Assembly: GCF_000829435.1 (NCBI RefSeq)
Contig: NZ_JXRP01000013.1
Coordinates: 1-64,000 of the forward strand
Direction of reading: 5' to 3'
Source of the DNA: Jeotgalibacillus soli
GTDB taxonomy: Bacteria; Bacillota; Bacilli; Bacillales; Jeotgalibacillaceae
DNA: 64,000 nt
The notes under the pieces were generated by a model that saw only the letters and a program-made list of their open reading frames with translations, searched no databases and was not told the origin of the DNA. Positions 41,099-51,480 of the stretch are shown in pieces; within the stretch, counting starts at the first letter, position 1; each line of letters starts with the position of its first letter. A program made the position numbers and the translations under genes.

Positions 41099-41149
41099 AT
41101 ATGATTAACAGTATTGTGAGTGTTCGAACATATCCGGAGGTGAATCTCA

Positions 41150-41440
41150 ATGACGAAAATTACAAAAGACGAAGTAAAACACGTAGCTCATTTAGCTCGA
41201 CTATCCATTACAGAAGAAGAAGCTGAAAAATTTGCTGGTCAATTAGGTGCCATTATTACCTTTGCTGAACAGCTTAATGAGCTTGACACAACAAACGTTC
41301 CACCAACAACTCATGTGCTTGATATGAAAAATATCATGCGTGAAGATAAATCAGTAGACGGCCTTCCACTCGAAGACGTGCTGAAAAATGCACCAGATCA
41401 TCAGGATGGTCAGGTTAAGGTGCCGACAATACTGGAATAG
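41150..41440 (+). CDS. gatC: Asp-tRNA(Asn)/Glu-tRNA(Gln) amidotransferase subunit C
   Basis: A 96-residue subunit that stabilises GatA in the tRNA-dependent transamidation complex. [20 protein letters not shown] is the family N-terminus, and MREDKS with the later [17 protein letters not shown] is conserved. GGAGGTG precedes the ATG. Gene order gatC-gatA-gatB with short gaps. Confidence 0.95.
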   Translation: MTKITKDEVKHVAHLARLSITEEEAEKFAGQLGAIITFAEQLNELDTTNVPPTTHVLDMKNIMREDKSVDGLPLEDVLKNAPDHQDGQVKVPTILE

Positions 41441-41449
41441 GGAGGGAAT

Positions 41450-42907
41450 ATGATGGCTTTATTTGAACATAAATTAGCGGACCTGCAGGAGCTTCTACAT
41501 AAAAAAGAAATTACCGTTACGGATCTTGTAAAAGAATCATATGCGCGTATTTCAGAAGTTGACAGCAAGGTTCAAGCATTCTTGGCTTTAAACGAAGATC
41601 GTGCATTAGCACAAGCAAAAGAGCTGGAATCAAAGCTTGGACAGACCGATAACGGTTTGCTTTTTGGCATGCCGATTGGTGTGAAGGACAATATCGTAAC
41701 GAAGGATTTACGTACAACCGCTTCAAGTAAAATCCTCGGAAATTTTGACCCGATTTATGACGCTACGGTTGTTAACAAGCTGCAAGCAGCGGATGCGATT
41801 ACAATCGGAAAGCTAAATATGGATGAGTTTGCAATGGGTTCTTCTACTGAAAATTCCCATTTCCAAAAAACGAAAAATCCATGGAATCTTGAAACGGTTC
41901 CAGGCGGTTCATCAGGTGGTTCTGCTGCAGCTGTAGCGGCTGGAGAAGTTCCGTTTTCACTTGGCTCTGATACAGGCGGATCCATTCGACAGCCGGCTTC
42001 CTTCTGTGGAGTAGTTGGACTTAAGCCGACATATGGCCGTGTATCCCGTTTCGGTCTGATCGCATTTGCTTCTTCCTTGGATCAAATCGGACCCATTACA
42101 CGAAATGTAGAAGATAATGCGTATATGCTGCAGGCAATCGCAGGACTTGATCCAAATGATTCAACCTCAGCAAATGTAGCTGTACCTGATTACAGAAAAG
42201 CACTTACAGGCGACATTAAAGGCTTAAGAATTGCCGTGCCAAAAGAATATCTTGGCGAAGGTGTCAGCGAAGAAGTGCGTCAATCCATTCTTGCTGCATT
42301 AAAGGTGCTTGAGGGATTGGGTGCAACGGTTGATGAAGTATCATTGCCGCATTCTAAATATGGTGTAGCTACTTATTATCTTCTATCATCGTCTGAGGCT
42401 TCAGCGAATCTTGCCCGCTTTGATGGTATCCGTTATGGCTACCGTGCAGAAAATGCCGAAAACCTTATCGATCTTTATAAGAAAACACGTGCGGAAGGCT
42501 TTGGTGACGAGGTTAAACGCCGTATCATGCTTGGAACATACGCACTTAGCTCTGGTTATTACGATGCTTATTACAAAAAAGCGCAGCAGGTTCGTACATT
42601 GATTAAGCAAGACTTTGATCAAATCTTTGAGCAATACGATGTAGTAGTAGGACCTACGACGCCAACGCCTGCATTTAAAATCGGCGAAAACATCGACGAT
42701 CCATTAACGATGTATGCGAACGATATTTTGACAATCCCGGTAAATCTTGCGGGAGTTCCTGGTATTTCTGTACCAGCAGGCTTCTCAAAAGGCTTGCCAT
42801 TAGGCTTGCAAATTATCGGAAAGCATTTCGACGAAAGCACTGTATACCGCGTTGCCCATGCATTTGAGCAGGCAACAGATCATCATAAACAACGACCAGG
42901 ATTGTAA
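41450..42907 (+). CDS. gatA: Asp-tRNA(Asn)/Glu-tRNA(Gln) amidotransferase subunit A
   Basis: A 485-residue amidase-signature enzyme that releases ammonia from glutamine for GatB. The Ser-cisSer-Lys triad is present: Lys in [10 protein letters not shown] (about 79), Ser in [13 protein letters not shown] and nucleophile Ser in [22 protein letters not shown] lies just upstream; ATG at 41450 or 41453 is equally possible. Confidence 0.96.
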   Translation: MMALFEHKLADLQELLHKKEITVTDLVKESYARISEVDSKVQAFLALNEDRALAQAKELESKLGQTDNGLLFGMPIGVKDNIVTKDLRTTASSKILGNFDPIYDATVVNKLQAADAITIGKLNMDEFAMGSSTENSHFQKTKNPWNLETVPGGSSGGSAAAVAAGEVPFSLGSDTGGSIRQPASFCGVVGLKPTYGRVSRFGLIAFASSLDQIGPITRNVEDNAYMLQAIAGLDPNDSTSANVAVPDYRKALTGDIKGLRIAVPKEYLGEGVSEEVRQSILAALKVLEGLGATVDEVSLPHSKYGVATYYLLSSSEASANLARFDGIRYGYRAENAENLIDLYKKTRAEGFGDEVKRRIMLGTYALSSGYYDAYYKKAQQVRTLIKQDFDQIFEQYDVVVGPTTPTPAFKIGENIDDPLTMYANDILTIPVNLAGVPGISVPAGFSKGLPLGLQIIGKHFDESTVYRVAHAFEQATDHHKQRPGL

Positions 42908-42919
42908 GGGGGGACAGAC

Positions 42920-44353
42920 ATGACGAACTTTGAAACCGTCATTGGACTTGAGGTCCATGTAGAATTAAAAACAGACTCTAAAATGTTCTCACCTGCACCT
43001 GCTCACTTTGGTGCGGAACCGAACACAAATACAAACGTTATTGACCTAGGCTACCCAGGCGTACTTCCGGTCATTAATAAACGCGCGGTAGAATGGGGCA
43101 TGAAGGCAGCACTTGCTCTTAACTGTGAAATTGCAGAGCATACGAAGTTTGACCGTAAAAACTATTTCTATCCGGATAATCCAAAAGCCTATCAAATCTC
43201 CCAGTTTGATCAGCCAATTGGAGAGAATGGCTGGATTGAGATCGAAGTAGACGGCTACAAAAAGAAAATTGGTATCACACGTCTGCATTTAGAAGAAGAT
43301 GCTGGCAAGCTGACGCATACAGATCAAGGATATTCACTGGTGGACTACAATCGCCAAGGAACACCACTGATCGAAATCGTATCAGAGCCAGATATCCGCA
43401 CACCTGCAGAAGCGTATGCCTATTTAGAAAAACTGAAAGCCATTATCCAGTATACAGGCGTATCTGATTGTAAAATGGAAGAAGGCTCTCTTCGCTGTGA
43501 TGCCAATATTTCGCTGCGTCCAGTAGGACAAGAGGAATTCGGTACGAAAGCGGAGCTTAAAAACCTAAACTCCTTTAACTTCGTAAAAAAAGGTCTTGAG
43601 CATGAAGAGATTCGACAAGAGCAGGTGCTGTTAGCAGGTGGAGAAATCCAGCAGGAAACACGCCGCTTTGACGAATCAACAGGCAAAACTCTTTTAATGC
43701 GTGTAAAAGAAGGATCGGACGATTATCGTTATTTCCCTGAGCCGGACCTAGTAGACATGTATATCGATGAAGAGTGGAAAGAGAGCGTTCGCGCCTCCAT
43801 TCCTGAGCTTCCAGATGCACGTAAAAAGCGCTATGTTGAGGATCTTGGTCTTCCAGCCTATGATGCAATGGTCTTGACGCTGACAAAGGAAATGTCTGAT
43901 TTCTTTGAAGCAACGATTGATCAGGGAGCTGACGCCAAACAAGCCTCCAACTGGCTGATGGGCGAAGTATCGGCTTACCTTAATGCTGAGCAGAAGGAAT
44001 TGAAGGATGTTGCACTTACTCCTCAAGGTCTTGCCGGCATGATCAAGCTCATTGAAGACGGCACGATCTCATCTAAAATTGCGAAAAAAGTTTTCAAGGA
44101 ATTAATTGAAAACGGCGGCGACGCACAGAAGATTGTGAAGGAAAAAGGACTTATCCAAATTTCGGATGAAGGCGCACTATTACAGTTCGTTACAGACGTA
44201 TTGGATAATAATCCTCAATCCATCGAAGACTTTAAAAACGGTAAAGACAGAGCGATCGGCTTCCTTGTTGGTCAAATTATGAAAGCCTCAAAAGGACAAG
44301 CCAATCCGCCGATGGTTAATAAGCTTTTGCTTCAAGAAATTAATAAACGATAA
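42920..44353 (+). CDS. gatB: Asp-tRNA(Asn)/Glu-tRNA(Gln) amidotransferase subunit B
   Basis: A 477-residue kinase-like subunit that activates Glu-tRNA(Gln) or Asp-tRNA(Asn). [20 protein letters not shown] (about 3-22) and [12 protein letters not shown] are intact, and the C-terminal YqeY-like domain is present. GGGGGGACAG precedes the ATG, and a terminator follows. Confidence 0.96.
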   Translation: MTNFETVIGLEVHVELKTDSKMFSPAPAHFGAEPNTNTNVIDLGYPGVLPVINKRAVEWGMKAALALNCEIAEHTKFDRKNYFYPDNPKAYQISQFDQPIGENGWIEIEVDGYKKKIGITRLHLEEDAGKLTHTDQGYSLVDYNRQGTPLIEIVSEPDIRTPAEAYAYLEKLKAIIQYTGVSDCKMEEGSLRCDANISLRPVGQEEFGTKAELKNLNSFNFVKKGLEHEEIRQEQVLLAGGEIQQETRRFDESTGKTLLMRVKEGSDDYRYFPEPDLVDMYIDEEWKESVRASIPELPDARKKRYVEDLGLPAYDAMVLTLTKEMSDFFEATIDQGADAKQASNWLMGEVSAYLNAEQKELKDVALTPQGLAGMIKLIEDGTISSKIAKKVFKELIENGGDAQKIVKEKGLIQISDEGALLQFVTDVLDNNPQSIEDFKNGKDRAIGFLVGQIMKASKGQANPPMVNKLLLQEINKR

Positions 44354-44368
44354 GTTAGTGATTACAGT

Positions 44369-44402
44369 AAGGCTGTCCTTTTTATGGGGGCAGCCTTTTT
44401 TT
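44369..44402 (+). terminator. gatCAB terminator
   Basis: AAGGCTGTCC pairs with GGGGCAGCCTT (one mismatch), ending in eight T. Confidence 0.85.
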
Positions 44403-44531
44403 GGTGTGTGAGAGGAAGATTTGGGCACAAAAGTGTGACTCTGGCCCATAAATGCTGGACTTATGCACTTAAATAGATCAATTTATTTCCATAATTTTCT
44501 GGCTGATTATGAAATAATTTGTTATCTTTAA

Positions 44532-45077
44532 TCATCTTAGGTCTTCTTCCGCAGCCAGAGCATCGGCTTTCGTTAGATGAACCGTACCAAATGGATGTTC
44601 TGGAGGAGCATATATTGAATAAAGCTTTAACGGGATCGTCCCTGTATTGGTTACATTGTGCCATGTACCAGCAGGGATCATAATGGCAGAATCATCGAAA
44701 ACATTTCGTGCAAAGTTTAAACGATCTTTTCTTTTGCCCATCTGAACAATCCCTTGACCTTGTTCAATACGTAAGAATTGGTCTACATTAGGATGAATTT
44801 CTAAACCGATATCTTCACCAACATTAATACTCATCAATGTCACCTGTAAATGTTCTCCTGTCCATAAAGCGGTGCGGTAGGTATTGTTTTGCTTCGTAGC
44901 CTCATTGATATTGACGACAAATGGTTTCGAACCATAATCTCTTAACTCAATTTTATTTCGTCCATTTGGTGATTGAGTCCAGTAATTAGGCTGCCTTACA
45001 TAATTATACATTGGTACATTAGCATAATAAGGATTTTGTTGATATTGGTATGGATATAGAAAAGGAGCATAGTACAT
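44532..45077 (-). CDS. Cupin-domain protein with Tyr/Pro/Asn-rich N-terminus
   Basis: A 181-residue protein. Residues 1-40 are rich in Tyr, Pro, Gln and Asn (YYAPFLYPYQYQQNPYY), a composition seen in spore-coat-associated proteins. A single cupin barrel follows, with motif 1 IGLEIHPNVDQFLRIEQGQG and motif 2 IPAGTWHNVTNTG; metal-binding His residues are present. I use the ATG at 45077, which has AAGGGA 10 bases upstream; a TTG at 45095 lacks a site. The spore link is inference from composition only. Confidence 0.75.
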   Translation of the reverse strand: MYYAPFLYPYQYQQNPYYANVPMYNYVRQPNYWTQSPNGRNKIELRDYGSKPFVVNINEATKQNNTYRTALWTGEHLQVTLMSINVGEDIGLEIHPNVDQFLRIEQGQGIVQMGKRKDRLNFARNVFDDSAIMIPAGTWHNVTNTGTIPLKLYSIYAPPEHPFGTVHLTKADALAAEEDLR

Positions 45078-45283
45078 CTTTTTCAATCCCTTCAAAGATT
45101 TATACCCTTATCCTATGCACGATGTAAGGGAATGTACTTATTGTCTGAACTCAGCAAGCCCCCAGCCAAAAACGACCATCCCCCATCCCCCATCCCCCCT
45201 AAAAATCATATTTCTCGATTAAATTGTTCGGATGTGGCATTCTTAAAGGAGCTTACAAGGAAAAAATAACAGAGGTGATGACC

Positions 45284-45838
45284 ATGACAACATTAAACGA
45301 ATGGTTTGAAAAAGGAATTACGCCTGAGGAGTATATCGCTCAGATGCAAACACATAAAGAAAATCTTGAGCATGTGCTAAAAACCTTTACATTACCAGAA
45401 GAGGAGTCATTTTTTGACGCGCTTTCATCTAAGAAGCTGCGTGCTATTGCTATTACCGAGGACTGGTGCGGCGATGCCATGATGAATGTTCCCGTACTGA
45501 TCAAGCTTGCAGAAAAAACAGGCATGGAGGTTCGGATGCTTCTGCGTGACAGCAACCTTGAACTGATGGATCAATATTTAACAAACGGAACAGCTCGTTC
45601 CATTCCGATTTTTATCTTTATTGATGAGGATGGACAAGAAGTCGCCAAATGGGGACCGCGTGCTGCTAAAGTACAAGCCTTTGTAGATGAAACACGTGCC
45701 AGCTTACCGGCTAAAGAGGATCCGGCTTTTGAAGGTAGTCAGCGTCTGGTATTTACAAAAATGGTTGCTGCGTTTAAGGAACGTGAGGATTTTTGGATGG
45801 CTGTGTATGAAGAATTAAAGAACACTTTGGACAAATAG
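45284..45838 (+). CDS. Thioredoxin-like protein with single active-site Cys (WCGD)
   Basis: A 184-residue thioredoxin-fold protein. The active-site region reads EDWCGDAMMNVPVLIKLAEK, so the usual second Cys of CxxC is replaced by Asp-Ala; a bacillithiol- or monothiol-type activity or a structural role is possible. The conserved cis-Pro loop is RSIPIFIFIDEDGQEV. GAGGTG precedes the ATG at 45284; an ATG at 45278 is next to the same site. A weak terminator follows. Confidence 0.78.
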   Translation: MTTLNEWFEKGITPEEYIAQMQTHKENLEHVLKTFTLPEEESFFDALSSKKLRAIAITEDWCGDAMMNVPVLIKLAEKTGMEVRMLLRDSNLELMDQYLTNGTARSIPIFIFIDEDGQEVAKWGPRAAKVQAFVDETRASLPAKEDPAFEGSQRLVFTKMVAAFKEREDFWMAVYEELKNTLDK

Positions 45839-45918
45839 ACGCGTTATTTGTGAATATTTTACTATTGAATATAGAAATCTTTGCTCAAAAAAGGTATGAT
45901 AATCTGAGATGAAGCAAT

Positions 45919-45940
45919 TAGTCGGGCAACCGGCTTTTTG
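45919..45940 (+). terminator. Short terminator-like hairpin before dgkB
   Basis: GTCGG-GCAA-CCGGC is followed by five T. The stem is short (5-6 bp). Confidence 0.5.
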
Positions 45941-46062
45941 TTTTGCGTACGTTGGGTCAGGCAAATGAATCCTTTGATAGTAGGCAAGAATATGCGTCAA
46001 ATAAAATACGACATCAAAATGGCTCGCCAAGAGTTATACTATTAAGAGTAGGATGAGGAAAA

Positions 46063-47016
46063 ATGAAAAGAGCTAGAATCATTTATAACCCCACATCTGG
46101 AAGAGAGTTATTTAAGAAGCAGCTGCCGGATGTATTAATAAAGCTGGAAGAAGCAGGGTATGAAACCTCTTGCCATGCCACGACTAGTGCTGGTGATGCG
46201 ACAAAAGCAGCCGAGATCGCGGTTGAACGCAGGTATGAGCTAGTCATTGCTGCAGGCGGCGACGGCACATTGAATGAAGTCGTGAACGGGTTAGCGGAGA
46301 AAGAATACCGCCCAACATTAGGACTAATTCCGATGGGAACCACCAATGACTTTGCACGCGCCTTACATATTCCGCGTGATATAGAAAAGGCAGTTGATAT
46401 TATTCTTCGCGGAGAGACCATCCCTGTTGATGTAGGCAGGATGAACGAAAAATATTTTATCAACATTGCTGGCGGAGGCCGAATTACCGAGCTGACCTAT
46501 GAGGTGCCAAGCAAACTGAAAACGATGCTTGGCCAGCTTGCGTATTATCTGAAGGGAATCGAAATGCTGCCTTCCTTTAAACCGTCTCATGTACGGATTG
46601 AATATGATGGAAAGGTATATGAGGGAGAAGTGATGCTGTTTCTTGTCGGCCTTACGAACTCAGTAGGCGGATTTGAAAAGCTAGCGCCGGATTCCTCGAT
46701 CAATGATGGCTTGTTCACCCTAATGTTTTTGAAGAAAACGAATTTGGCTGAGACGATTCGTATTATTTCATCGGCTCTTCGCGGGGATCACCTAAAGGAT
46801 CCGCACCTTGTATATGTAAAAGCGAACCATATAAAGGTCACAGCCAATGAAAAGGTTCAGCTAAACCTTGACGGTGAATACGGAGGACTGCTTCCAGCAG
46901 AATTTCTAAATCTGTATCGCCACCTAAATGTATTTGTTCCAATGGATCAGCTTCGTGAGCAGGACCGGGTGGATCGTGACCAAAATGTGGTGTTGAAAAA
47001 TCACATCACGGATTAA
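46063..47016 (+). CDS. dgkB: Diacylglycerol kinase (lipid kinase, DgkB/YerQ)
   Basis: A 317-residue soluble DAGK-catalytic-domain lipid kinase that returns diacylglycerol to phosphatidic acid after lipoteichoic acid synthesis. The nucleotide motif AAGGDGTLNEVVNGL (about 65-79) and MGTTNDFARAL are intact. GATGAGG precedes the ATG. Locus matches yerQ/dgkB of B. subtilis. Confidence 0.94.
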   Translation: MKRARIIYNPTSGRELFKKQLPDVLIKLEEAGYETSCHATTSAGDATKAAEIAVERRYELVIAAGGDGTLNEVVNGLAEKEYRPTLGLIPMGTTNDFARALHIPRDIEKAVDIILRGETIPVDVGRMNEKYFINIAGGGRITELTYEVPSKLKTMLGQLAYYLKGIEMLPSFKPSHVRIEYDGKVYEGEVMLFLVGLTNSVGGFEKLAPDSSINDGLFTLMFLKKTNLAETIRIISSALRGDHLKDPHLVYVKANHIKVTANEKVQLNLDGEYGGLLPAEFLNLYRHLNVFVPMDQLREQDRVDRDQNVVLKNHITD

Positions 47017-47017
47017 A

Positions 47018-47057
47018 AAAGGATTGCTTTCCTATTTAAAGGGAGCAATCCTTTTCC
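47018..47057. terminator. Terminator after dgkB, shared with the convergent NUDIX gene
   Basis: AAGGATTGC pairs with GCAATCCTT, with TTTTCCTTT on the plus strand and a T-run on the minus strand. Confidence 0.8.
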
Positions 47058-47067
47058 TTTACGCTAA

Positions 47068-47514
47068 TTATGCAAGCCACTCAACCGCATTATCCTGATC
47101 ATCGGCCAAATAGTCTTTTAATTGTTTAATAGGTGCCCACTGGAACTGGAAATGCAGACCGCCATCTTCTCCATCTCCCGCTACAATATGCTCCCATTCA
47201 TCATCGGTTTCAGTTGTCACTTCAAGATGAAAAAAGTTTCGCTCGTAATATTTTTCGCGATCCTCGGCATAATACATTTGTTTATGAAGCTTGCCAAGAA
47301 GATGAAGCTCCTCTCTCGTAAGACCGCATTCTTCCTCTACTTCGCGGTAAAGCGCATCAATTAACAATTCGGTATCCTCAACTGTCCCGCCTGGCACTTG
47401 AAGACCGGCTTCAGGATGATCGCGGTGTTTAAAGACAAGCAACTCTCTACGACCATCATTTTCTCTTGTAATATAAGCCAGCACTTTTCGTTTAACCAAT
47501 GGTGATCGTACCAT
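47068..47514 (-). CDS. NUDIX hydrolase
   Basis: A 148-residue NUDIX protein. The box reads GGTVEDTELLIDALYREVEE followed by ECGL, matching G-x5-E-x7-REUxEExGU at about 42-64. Its substrate (nucleotide or other diphosphate) cannot be inferred. AAAGGAGGATGATTC overlaps the upstream of the ATG. Inserted between dgkB and rlmCD on the opposite strand. Confidence 0.88.
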   Translation of the reverse strand: MVRSPLVKRKVLAYITRENDGRRELLVFKHRDHPEAGLQVPGGTVEDTELLIDALYREVEEECGLTREELHLLGKLHKQMYYAEDREKYYERNFFHLEVTTETDDEWEHIVAGDGEDGGLHFQFQWAPIKQLKDYLADDQDNAVEWLA

Positions 47515-47742
47515 TGAATCATCCTCCTTTAGTAATTTATTTAATGAATATTCGGAATGAAATGAATAGTTTCTCTATTCTACATAAAAATGGATTATAT
47601 TTCAAGATGTTCATGTGAATATTTTCTAAAATCATATATACCCGTATATAGAGGTTTTAATCTCCTTTACCCGAATAAATATGCTACAATGAACAGCGAT
47701 ATTAATACATTGAACGGACTAAACGACAAAGGAAGAGTGAAT

Positions 47743-49125
47743 ATGACAAAAAAACACGAGGGATCACCCCCCGTTCAAAAAAACGATCTTGTAGAGGTTG
47801 TAATAGAAGATTTAACCCATGAAGGCCACGGCGTCGCTAAAGTAAATGGATATCCACTATTTATACCCAACAGCCTTCCAGGTGAAAAAATAGAGGCAAA
47901 AGTCGTCAAAACAACAAAAAACTACGGCTTCGGCCGCTTACTAGAATGGCATGAAAAAAGTCCGGACCGCGTCACACCGCCTTGTTATATTTACGATCGA
48001 TGCGGAGGCTGCCAGCTGCAGCATCTTGACTACGATGCACAGCTGAAGGCAAAACAAAAACAGGTTAAGGACGTATTAACGAGAATCGGCAAGCTCCCAG
48101 ACGTCTCGGTCCACCCGACACTCGGCATGGAAGACCCCTGGCGCTACCGCAATAAAAGCCAGGTACCAGTCGGCACGCGGGATGGCAGCATCATCGCAGG
48201 CTTCTACGCAAAAAGAAGCCATGAAATCGTCGATATGGAAGAATGCATTATATCAGGGCATGTAAGTGATCAAGTTGTTCAGCTCGTAAAAGAAAAAGCC
48301 AATCAGCTCGGCATCCAGCCATATGATGAAATCCGTCACAAAGGCATTCTGCGCCATGTCCTCATTCGCTACGGCAGAACATCAGGTGAAGTCATGGTCG
48401 TATTCGTCACACGTACAAACGAGCTCCCGCATGCAAACGAGCTTGTAGATATGCTGAAAGAAAACATTACAAGCTTAACCTCTGTTGTTCATAACGTAAA
48501 CAACCAAAAAACAAACGTCATCATGGGCAATAAAACAACCGTCCTATGGGGAAGAGAAGTCATCTACGACAGCATCGACGACATCCAATTCGCCATCTCG
48601 GCAAGAAGCTTTTACCAGGTAAACCCTGTTCAAACAGAAGTCCTGTACAAAAAAGCGCTTGAATACGCCCAGCTCACAGGAGAAGAAACCGTCGTAGACG
48701 CCTACTGCGGTATCGGCACCATCTCACTCTTTCTCGCCCAAAAAGCGAAAAAGGTATACGGTGTAGAAATCGTCGAGCAGGCCATAGAAGACGCAAAGAA
48801 AAACGCCGAACTAAACGGCATCAAAAACGCGGAATTCAAAGCCGGCCCAGCAGAAGTCGTCATCCCAAAATGGCACGACCAAGGCATCAAAGCCGACGTC
48901 ATCGTCGTTGACCCACCGCGCAAAGGCTGCGACGAAGCACTGCTGTCTACTATTATTGAAATGAAACCGAAGCGGGTCGTGTATGTGTCGTGCAACCCCG
49001 GGACTCTTGCGCGCGACCTTCGTGTATTGGAGGATGGGGGATTCAGGACTGTGGAAGTGCAGCCAGTGGATATGTTTCCGCAGACGAGTCACGTGGAGTG
49101 CGTGTCGTTGATAGAATTAAAATAG
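47743..49125 (+). CDS. rlmCD: 23S rRNA (uracil-5-)-methyltransferase RlmCD
   Basis: A 460-residue TrmA/RumA-type enzyme that methylates U747 and U1939. It has an N-terminal TRAM domain, an iron-sulfur cysteine set ([10 protein letters not shown] near 83-92), a Rossmann domain ([15 protein letters not shown]) and the catalytic [20 protein letters not shown] precedes the ATG at 47743, and the longer upstream frame is not supported. The body is rich in C-ending codons, whereas the last ~170 bases are G/T-ending, suggesting recombination near 48955. Confidence 0.94.
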   Translation: MTKKHEGSPPVQKNDLVEVVIEDLTHEGHGVAKVNGYPLFIPNSLPGEKIEAKVVKTTKNYGFGRLLEWHEKSPDRVTPPCYIYDRCGGCQLQHLDYDAQLKAKQKQVKDVLTRIGKLPDVSVHPTLGMEDPWRYRNKSQVPVGTRDGSIIAGFYAKRSHEIVDMEECIISGHVSDQVVQLVKEKANQLGIQPYDEIRHKGILRHVLIRYGRTSGEVMVVFVTRTNELPHANELVDMLKENITSLTSVVHNVNNQKTNVIMGNKTTVLWGREVIYDSIDDIQFAISARSFYQVNPVQTEVLYKKALEYAQLTGEETVVDAYCGIGTISLFLAQKAKKVYGVEIVEQAIEDAKKNAELNGIKNAEFKAGPAEVVIPKWHDQGIKADVIVVDPPRKGCDEALLSTIIEMKPKRVVYVSCNPGTLARDLRVLEDGGFRTVEVQPVDMFPQTSHVECVSLIELK

Positions 49126-49152
49126 AAAATTCAACAATTTTGAACGGATGGA

Positions 49153-49556
49153 TCAGCTGGGTTCTTTAAATCGATAATGGATATTAGCTGTTCCGTCTGT
49201 ATTTATTTCAATCTTATCAACTAAAATGTGAAGTAATTCAGGGGTAACTGTTTGTGAGTCTGCAAAAGCAGATAAATTCTTTTTAAACTCCTTTAAGTCT
49301 TTTTCAATATCTTGATGTTCAAGTTCTTTAATTAGTTTACTGTTTTCAGTCTCTAAATTAGTAATTACATCATTTACAGTGTTTATAGCCATTTGATAGT
49401 TACTGCTTGAAATAACTTCGTTGGAGAGGGCGATGAATAAATTGGTTTTATCTCTCTTTTTCGCTTCTAACTCACTGAAGTTATTTTCAATTATCTCTCG
49501 CATCTTTTCTTTATTTAAGGTTAATTCTTTTATTAGTGTTTGGTAGTAATTATCCT
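49153..49556 (-). pseudogene. C-terminal fragment of a large serine recombinase
   Basis: The minus-strand frame ends with LLHILVDKIEINTDGTANIH and YRFKEPS, the typical C-terminus of large serine recombinases, after a coiled-coil stretch. The catalytic N-terminal domain and zinc ribbon are absent. The frame stays open to about 49556, where it meets an unrelated, oppositely oriented resolvase fragment. It lies 27 bases after rlmCD, suggesting an old integrative element inserted near the 3' end of that gene. Confidence 0.75.
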
Positions 49557-49888
49557 TATTTGATAGAAATATAAAAGTTCATGTTTTAAATATGGGGGTT
49601 ATTGAAAACTCTCCGACGGGTAGATTAATTTTCACAAGTTTCTCTACGCTTGCTGAGTTTGAGAAAGATATGAATGTAGAACGAACTCAAGAAGGAAAAA
49701 TATTAGCCAAGCAGAAGCCTGATTTCCGAGAGGGGAGACCGAAAAAATTTTCAAGGAAACAAATTAATCATGCCTTATCATTATTAGAAAAACACTCGTA
49801 TAAACAAGTTGAAGATATGAACGGGATTTCAGTATCTACGCTCGTTAGGGCTAAGAAGGAAAGTAAAGCGGACCGAATCATGAACTGA
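49557..49888 (+). pseudogene. C-terminal fragment of a small serine recombinase (resolvase/invertase)
   Basis: The frame reads [20 protein letters not shown], then [15 protein letters not shown] and the DNA-binding part [20 protein letters not shown] followed by [12 protein letters not shown]. This is the second half of a Tn3/Hin-type resolvase: the catalytic Ser domain is missing and the helix-turn-helix is complete. The first usable ATG is at 49592. The left border coincides with the break of the large recombinase fragment. Confidence 0.78.
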
Positions 49889-50741
49889 CTATAGGTGAAA
49901 ATAAAGTAGTTTATGCTGATGATGAACCTACAAATGCTACAGTAAACAGACAAGAATTTTACAAAAAGTAAATCCTGATGCTGTTGCTTTTCGATGGGAA
50001 GAGTTTGATAATTGGAGTCAAACGGAGGCTGATTCAAAAACAAGCAATAGCGTAATGGTTACAATTCCACCAATAGGGCGAATTCAACCTTCGATAACCG
50101 TTTCTCAATCAATGCAAACGATGAATGAGTCGAAATATACTGTTAACATTAGTGATGGTGCATTTAGTATCGAAAACGCCGACTTACTAGACATGTTAGA
50201 TGCTATTGATGTAGATGAAGAAATTGGTCTCCCTCTAAGGGATGGATCAAAAGGGATAGAATTAGCGAGTGTTATTCAAGATGGCCAAATTGGTTACGAC
50301 CTATCTATGAATAACCAACTGCAATTTGAATTTAAATTGATCTTGGCCATGCCAAGTATCAATTTAGTTCCAGGAATATCTACCGGGATGTCAATAGTCA
50401 TTAACTTTACTATCGACCCTGAATGGCCAACATTTGTAGAGCAATTTAAAGGTGTTTTTGAACCTGCAATGAATTTTGTTGTATCTAATGCTGCTACAAT
50501 TATAGGAATTATCGTGTTAGCAGCAATTATATGGCTTGGATTTTTAGGTGTAGCAACATTGGGAGGAGGCGCCGCAGCTGCAGCCGTTATCTTATTTCTA
50601 TACCATAGAGGTTTAGAAGAAGATCCAGATATGGCTCAAAAAAAAGTCGCCTTGAAACTCAAGGCGACTTTTTTACAATATAATATTGGTTTTTTTTATT
50701 TCAATCTCTTTTTTAAAAGTGAGCATAAGCTTAGTAACTGA
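49889..50741 (+). pseudogene. Truncated, frameshifted gene for a C-terminal module with a membrane segment
   Basis: The 5' end is lost: an open stretch from 49889 (IGENKVVYADDEPTNATVNR) hits a stop near 49970 and continues in another frame (VNPDAVAFRWEEFDNWSQ) into a frame open from an ATG at 50055. From 50067 the protein carries PPIGRIQPSIT...NESKYTVNISDG...ADLLDMLDAID, identical at 41 of 48 positions to the C-terminal module of the amidase gene at 53153. A hydrophobic segment follows (about 150-185 from 50055). The frame reads through a terminator at 50638-50676, so the original stop was probably earlier. Function is unknown. Confidence 0.6.
50638..50676. terminator. Bidirectional terminator
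   Basis: AAAGTCGCCTT (50643-50653) pairs with AAGGCGACTTT (50661-50671), with T-runs on both strands. It separates the pseudogene from the convergent minus-strand membrane gene. Confidence 0.85.
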
Positions 50742-51092
50742 AGAATTATCTTGTTCGTCGCCCTCAATAAATTTTGGAAGAACCAAATAGTCTAATTTTA
50801 TTTTGTTACGAACAAAGAACAAATAGTTTGTATTAGACTCAACTATGTAGATTTGATTTAAAGGAATGACAATTTCTCTTCTTCCGACTACTATATAATC
50901 AGAACCCAACTGATAAGATAGAGAGAACTTATTCGCTTTTTTATAAAGACGAGAACCTATAAACAGACTCATTAAATAAGCAAAACCATACCAGAATAAA
51001 ATTAATAACATAAAAAAAATTATGGCTAATATAAAACAAGAAAAAAACCCGTATTCTCTAGTTTGAATAAATAGATTTACTGAGAGAATCAT
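50673..51092 (-). CDS. Small membrane protein with YcxB-like soluble part, possibly frameshifted
   Basis: A 139-residue frame with a hydrophobic segment (about 15-45) and a beta-rich soluble part (YIVVGRREIVIPLNQIYIVE), resembling YcxB-like/PH-like membrane proteins. The reading frame continues upstream without a start. With one more A in the A7 tract at about 51164-51170 it would begin at an ATG at 51184 and encode an extra N-terminal ~31 residues (MNFAVKK then RDLAGWFRRSFQYRLIRFLV). Either the gene starts at 51092 (AGGTG upstream) or it has a homopolymer frameshift. Confidence 0.5.
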   Translation of the reverse strand: MILSVNLFIQTREYGFFSCFILAIIFFMLLILFWYGFAYLMSLFIGSRLYKKANKFSLSYQLGSDYIVVGRREIVIPLNQIYIVESNTNYLFFVRNKIKLDYLVLPKFIEGDEQDNSSVTKLMLTFKKEIEIKKTNIIL

Positions 51093-51184
51093 AGCACCTA
51101 AAGATACTAAAAATCGAATTAATCTGTACTGAAAGCTTCTTCTAAACCATCCTGCTAGATCTCTTTTTTTACTGCAAAATTCAT

Positions 51185-51480
51185 GCTAATTGTATCGATC
51201 TCGTAAACACCTTCTAATATATAAAATCTATTTATTAAAATTATTAGTTCATATAATATATTACTTTTATAACCATTGCAAAATGATGTTAATTAGAAAC
51301 AGAAGGTAGAGTAAAGTCTGATATCTTGTCTCCTAATGAAAATTTAGACATTGAAAATCCCTCCTTGTTAATTTTCGGATTATGTTAAGACACTTTTTAT
51401 AGTATCTTGATTTTAAAATTATTTATGTAAGGGACATTACATTAACAAAAAATGTTCATTTAGTCATTGAATTCTTTTAC
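51185..51480. other. AT-rich region, nothing recognised
   Basis: No open frame, repeat or structured RNA is supported between the membrane-protein gene and the IS3 remnant. Confidence 0.55.

Noticed and set aside
41115-41128. TGTTCGAACA palindrome before gatC as a LexA site
   Set aside because: The half-site order (GTTC then GAAC) is opposite to the LexA box, and gatCAB is not expected to be damage-inducible.
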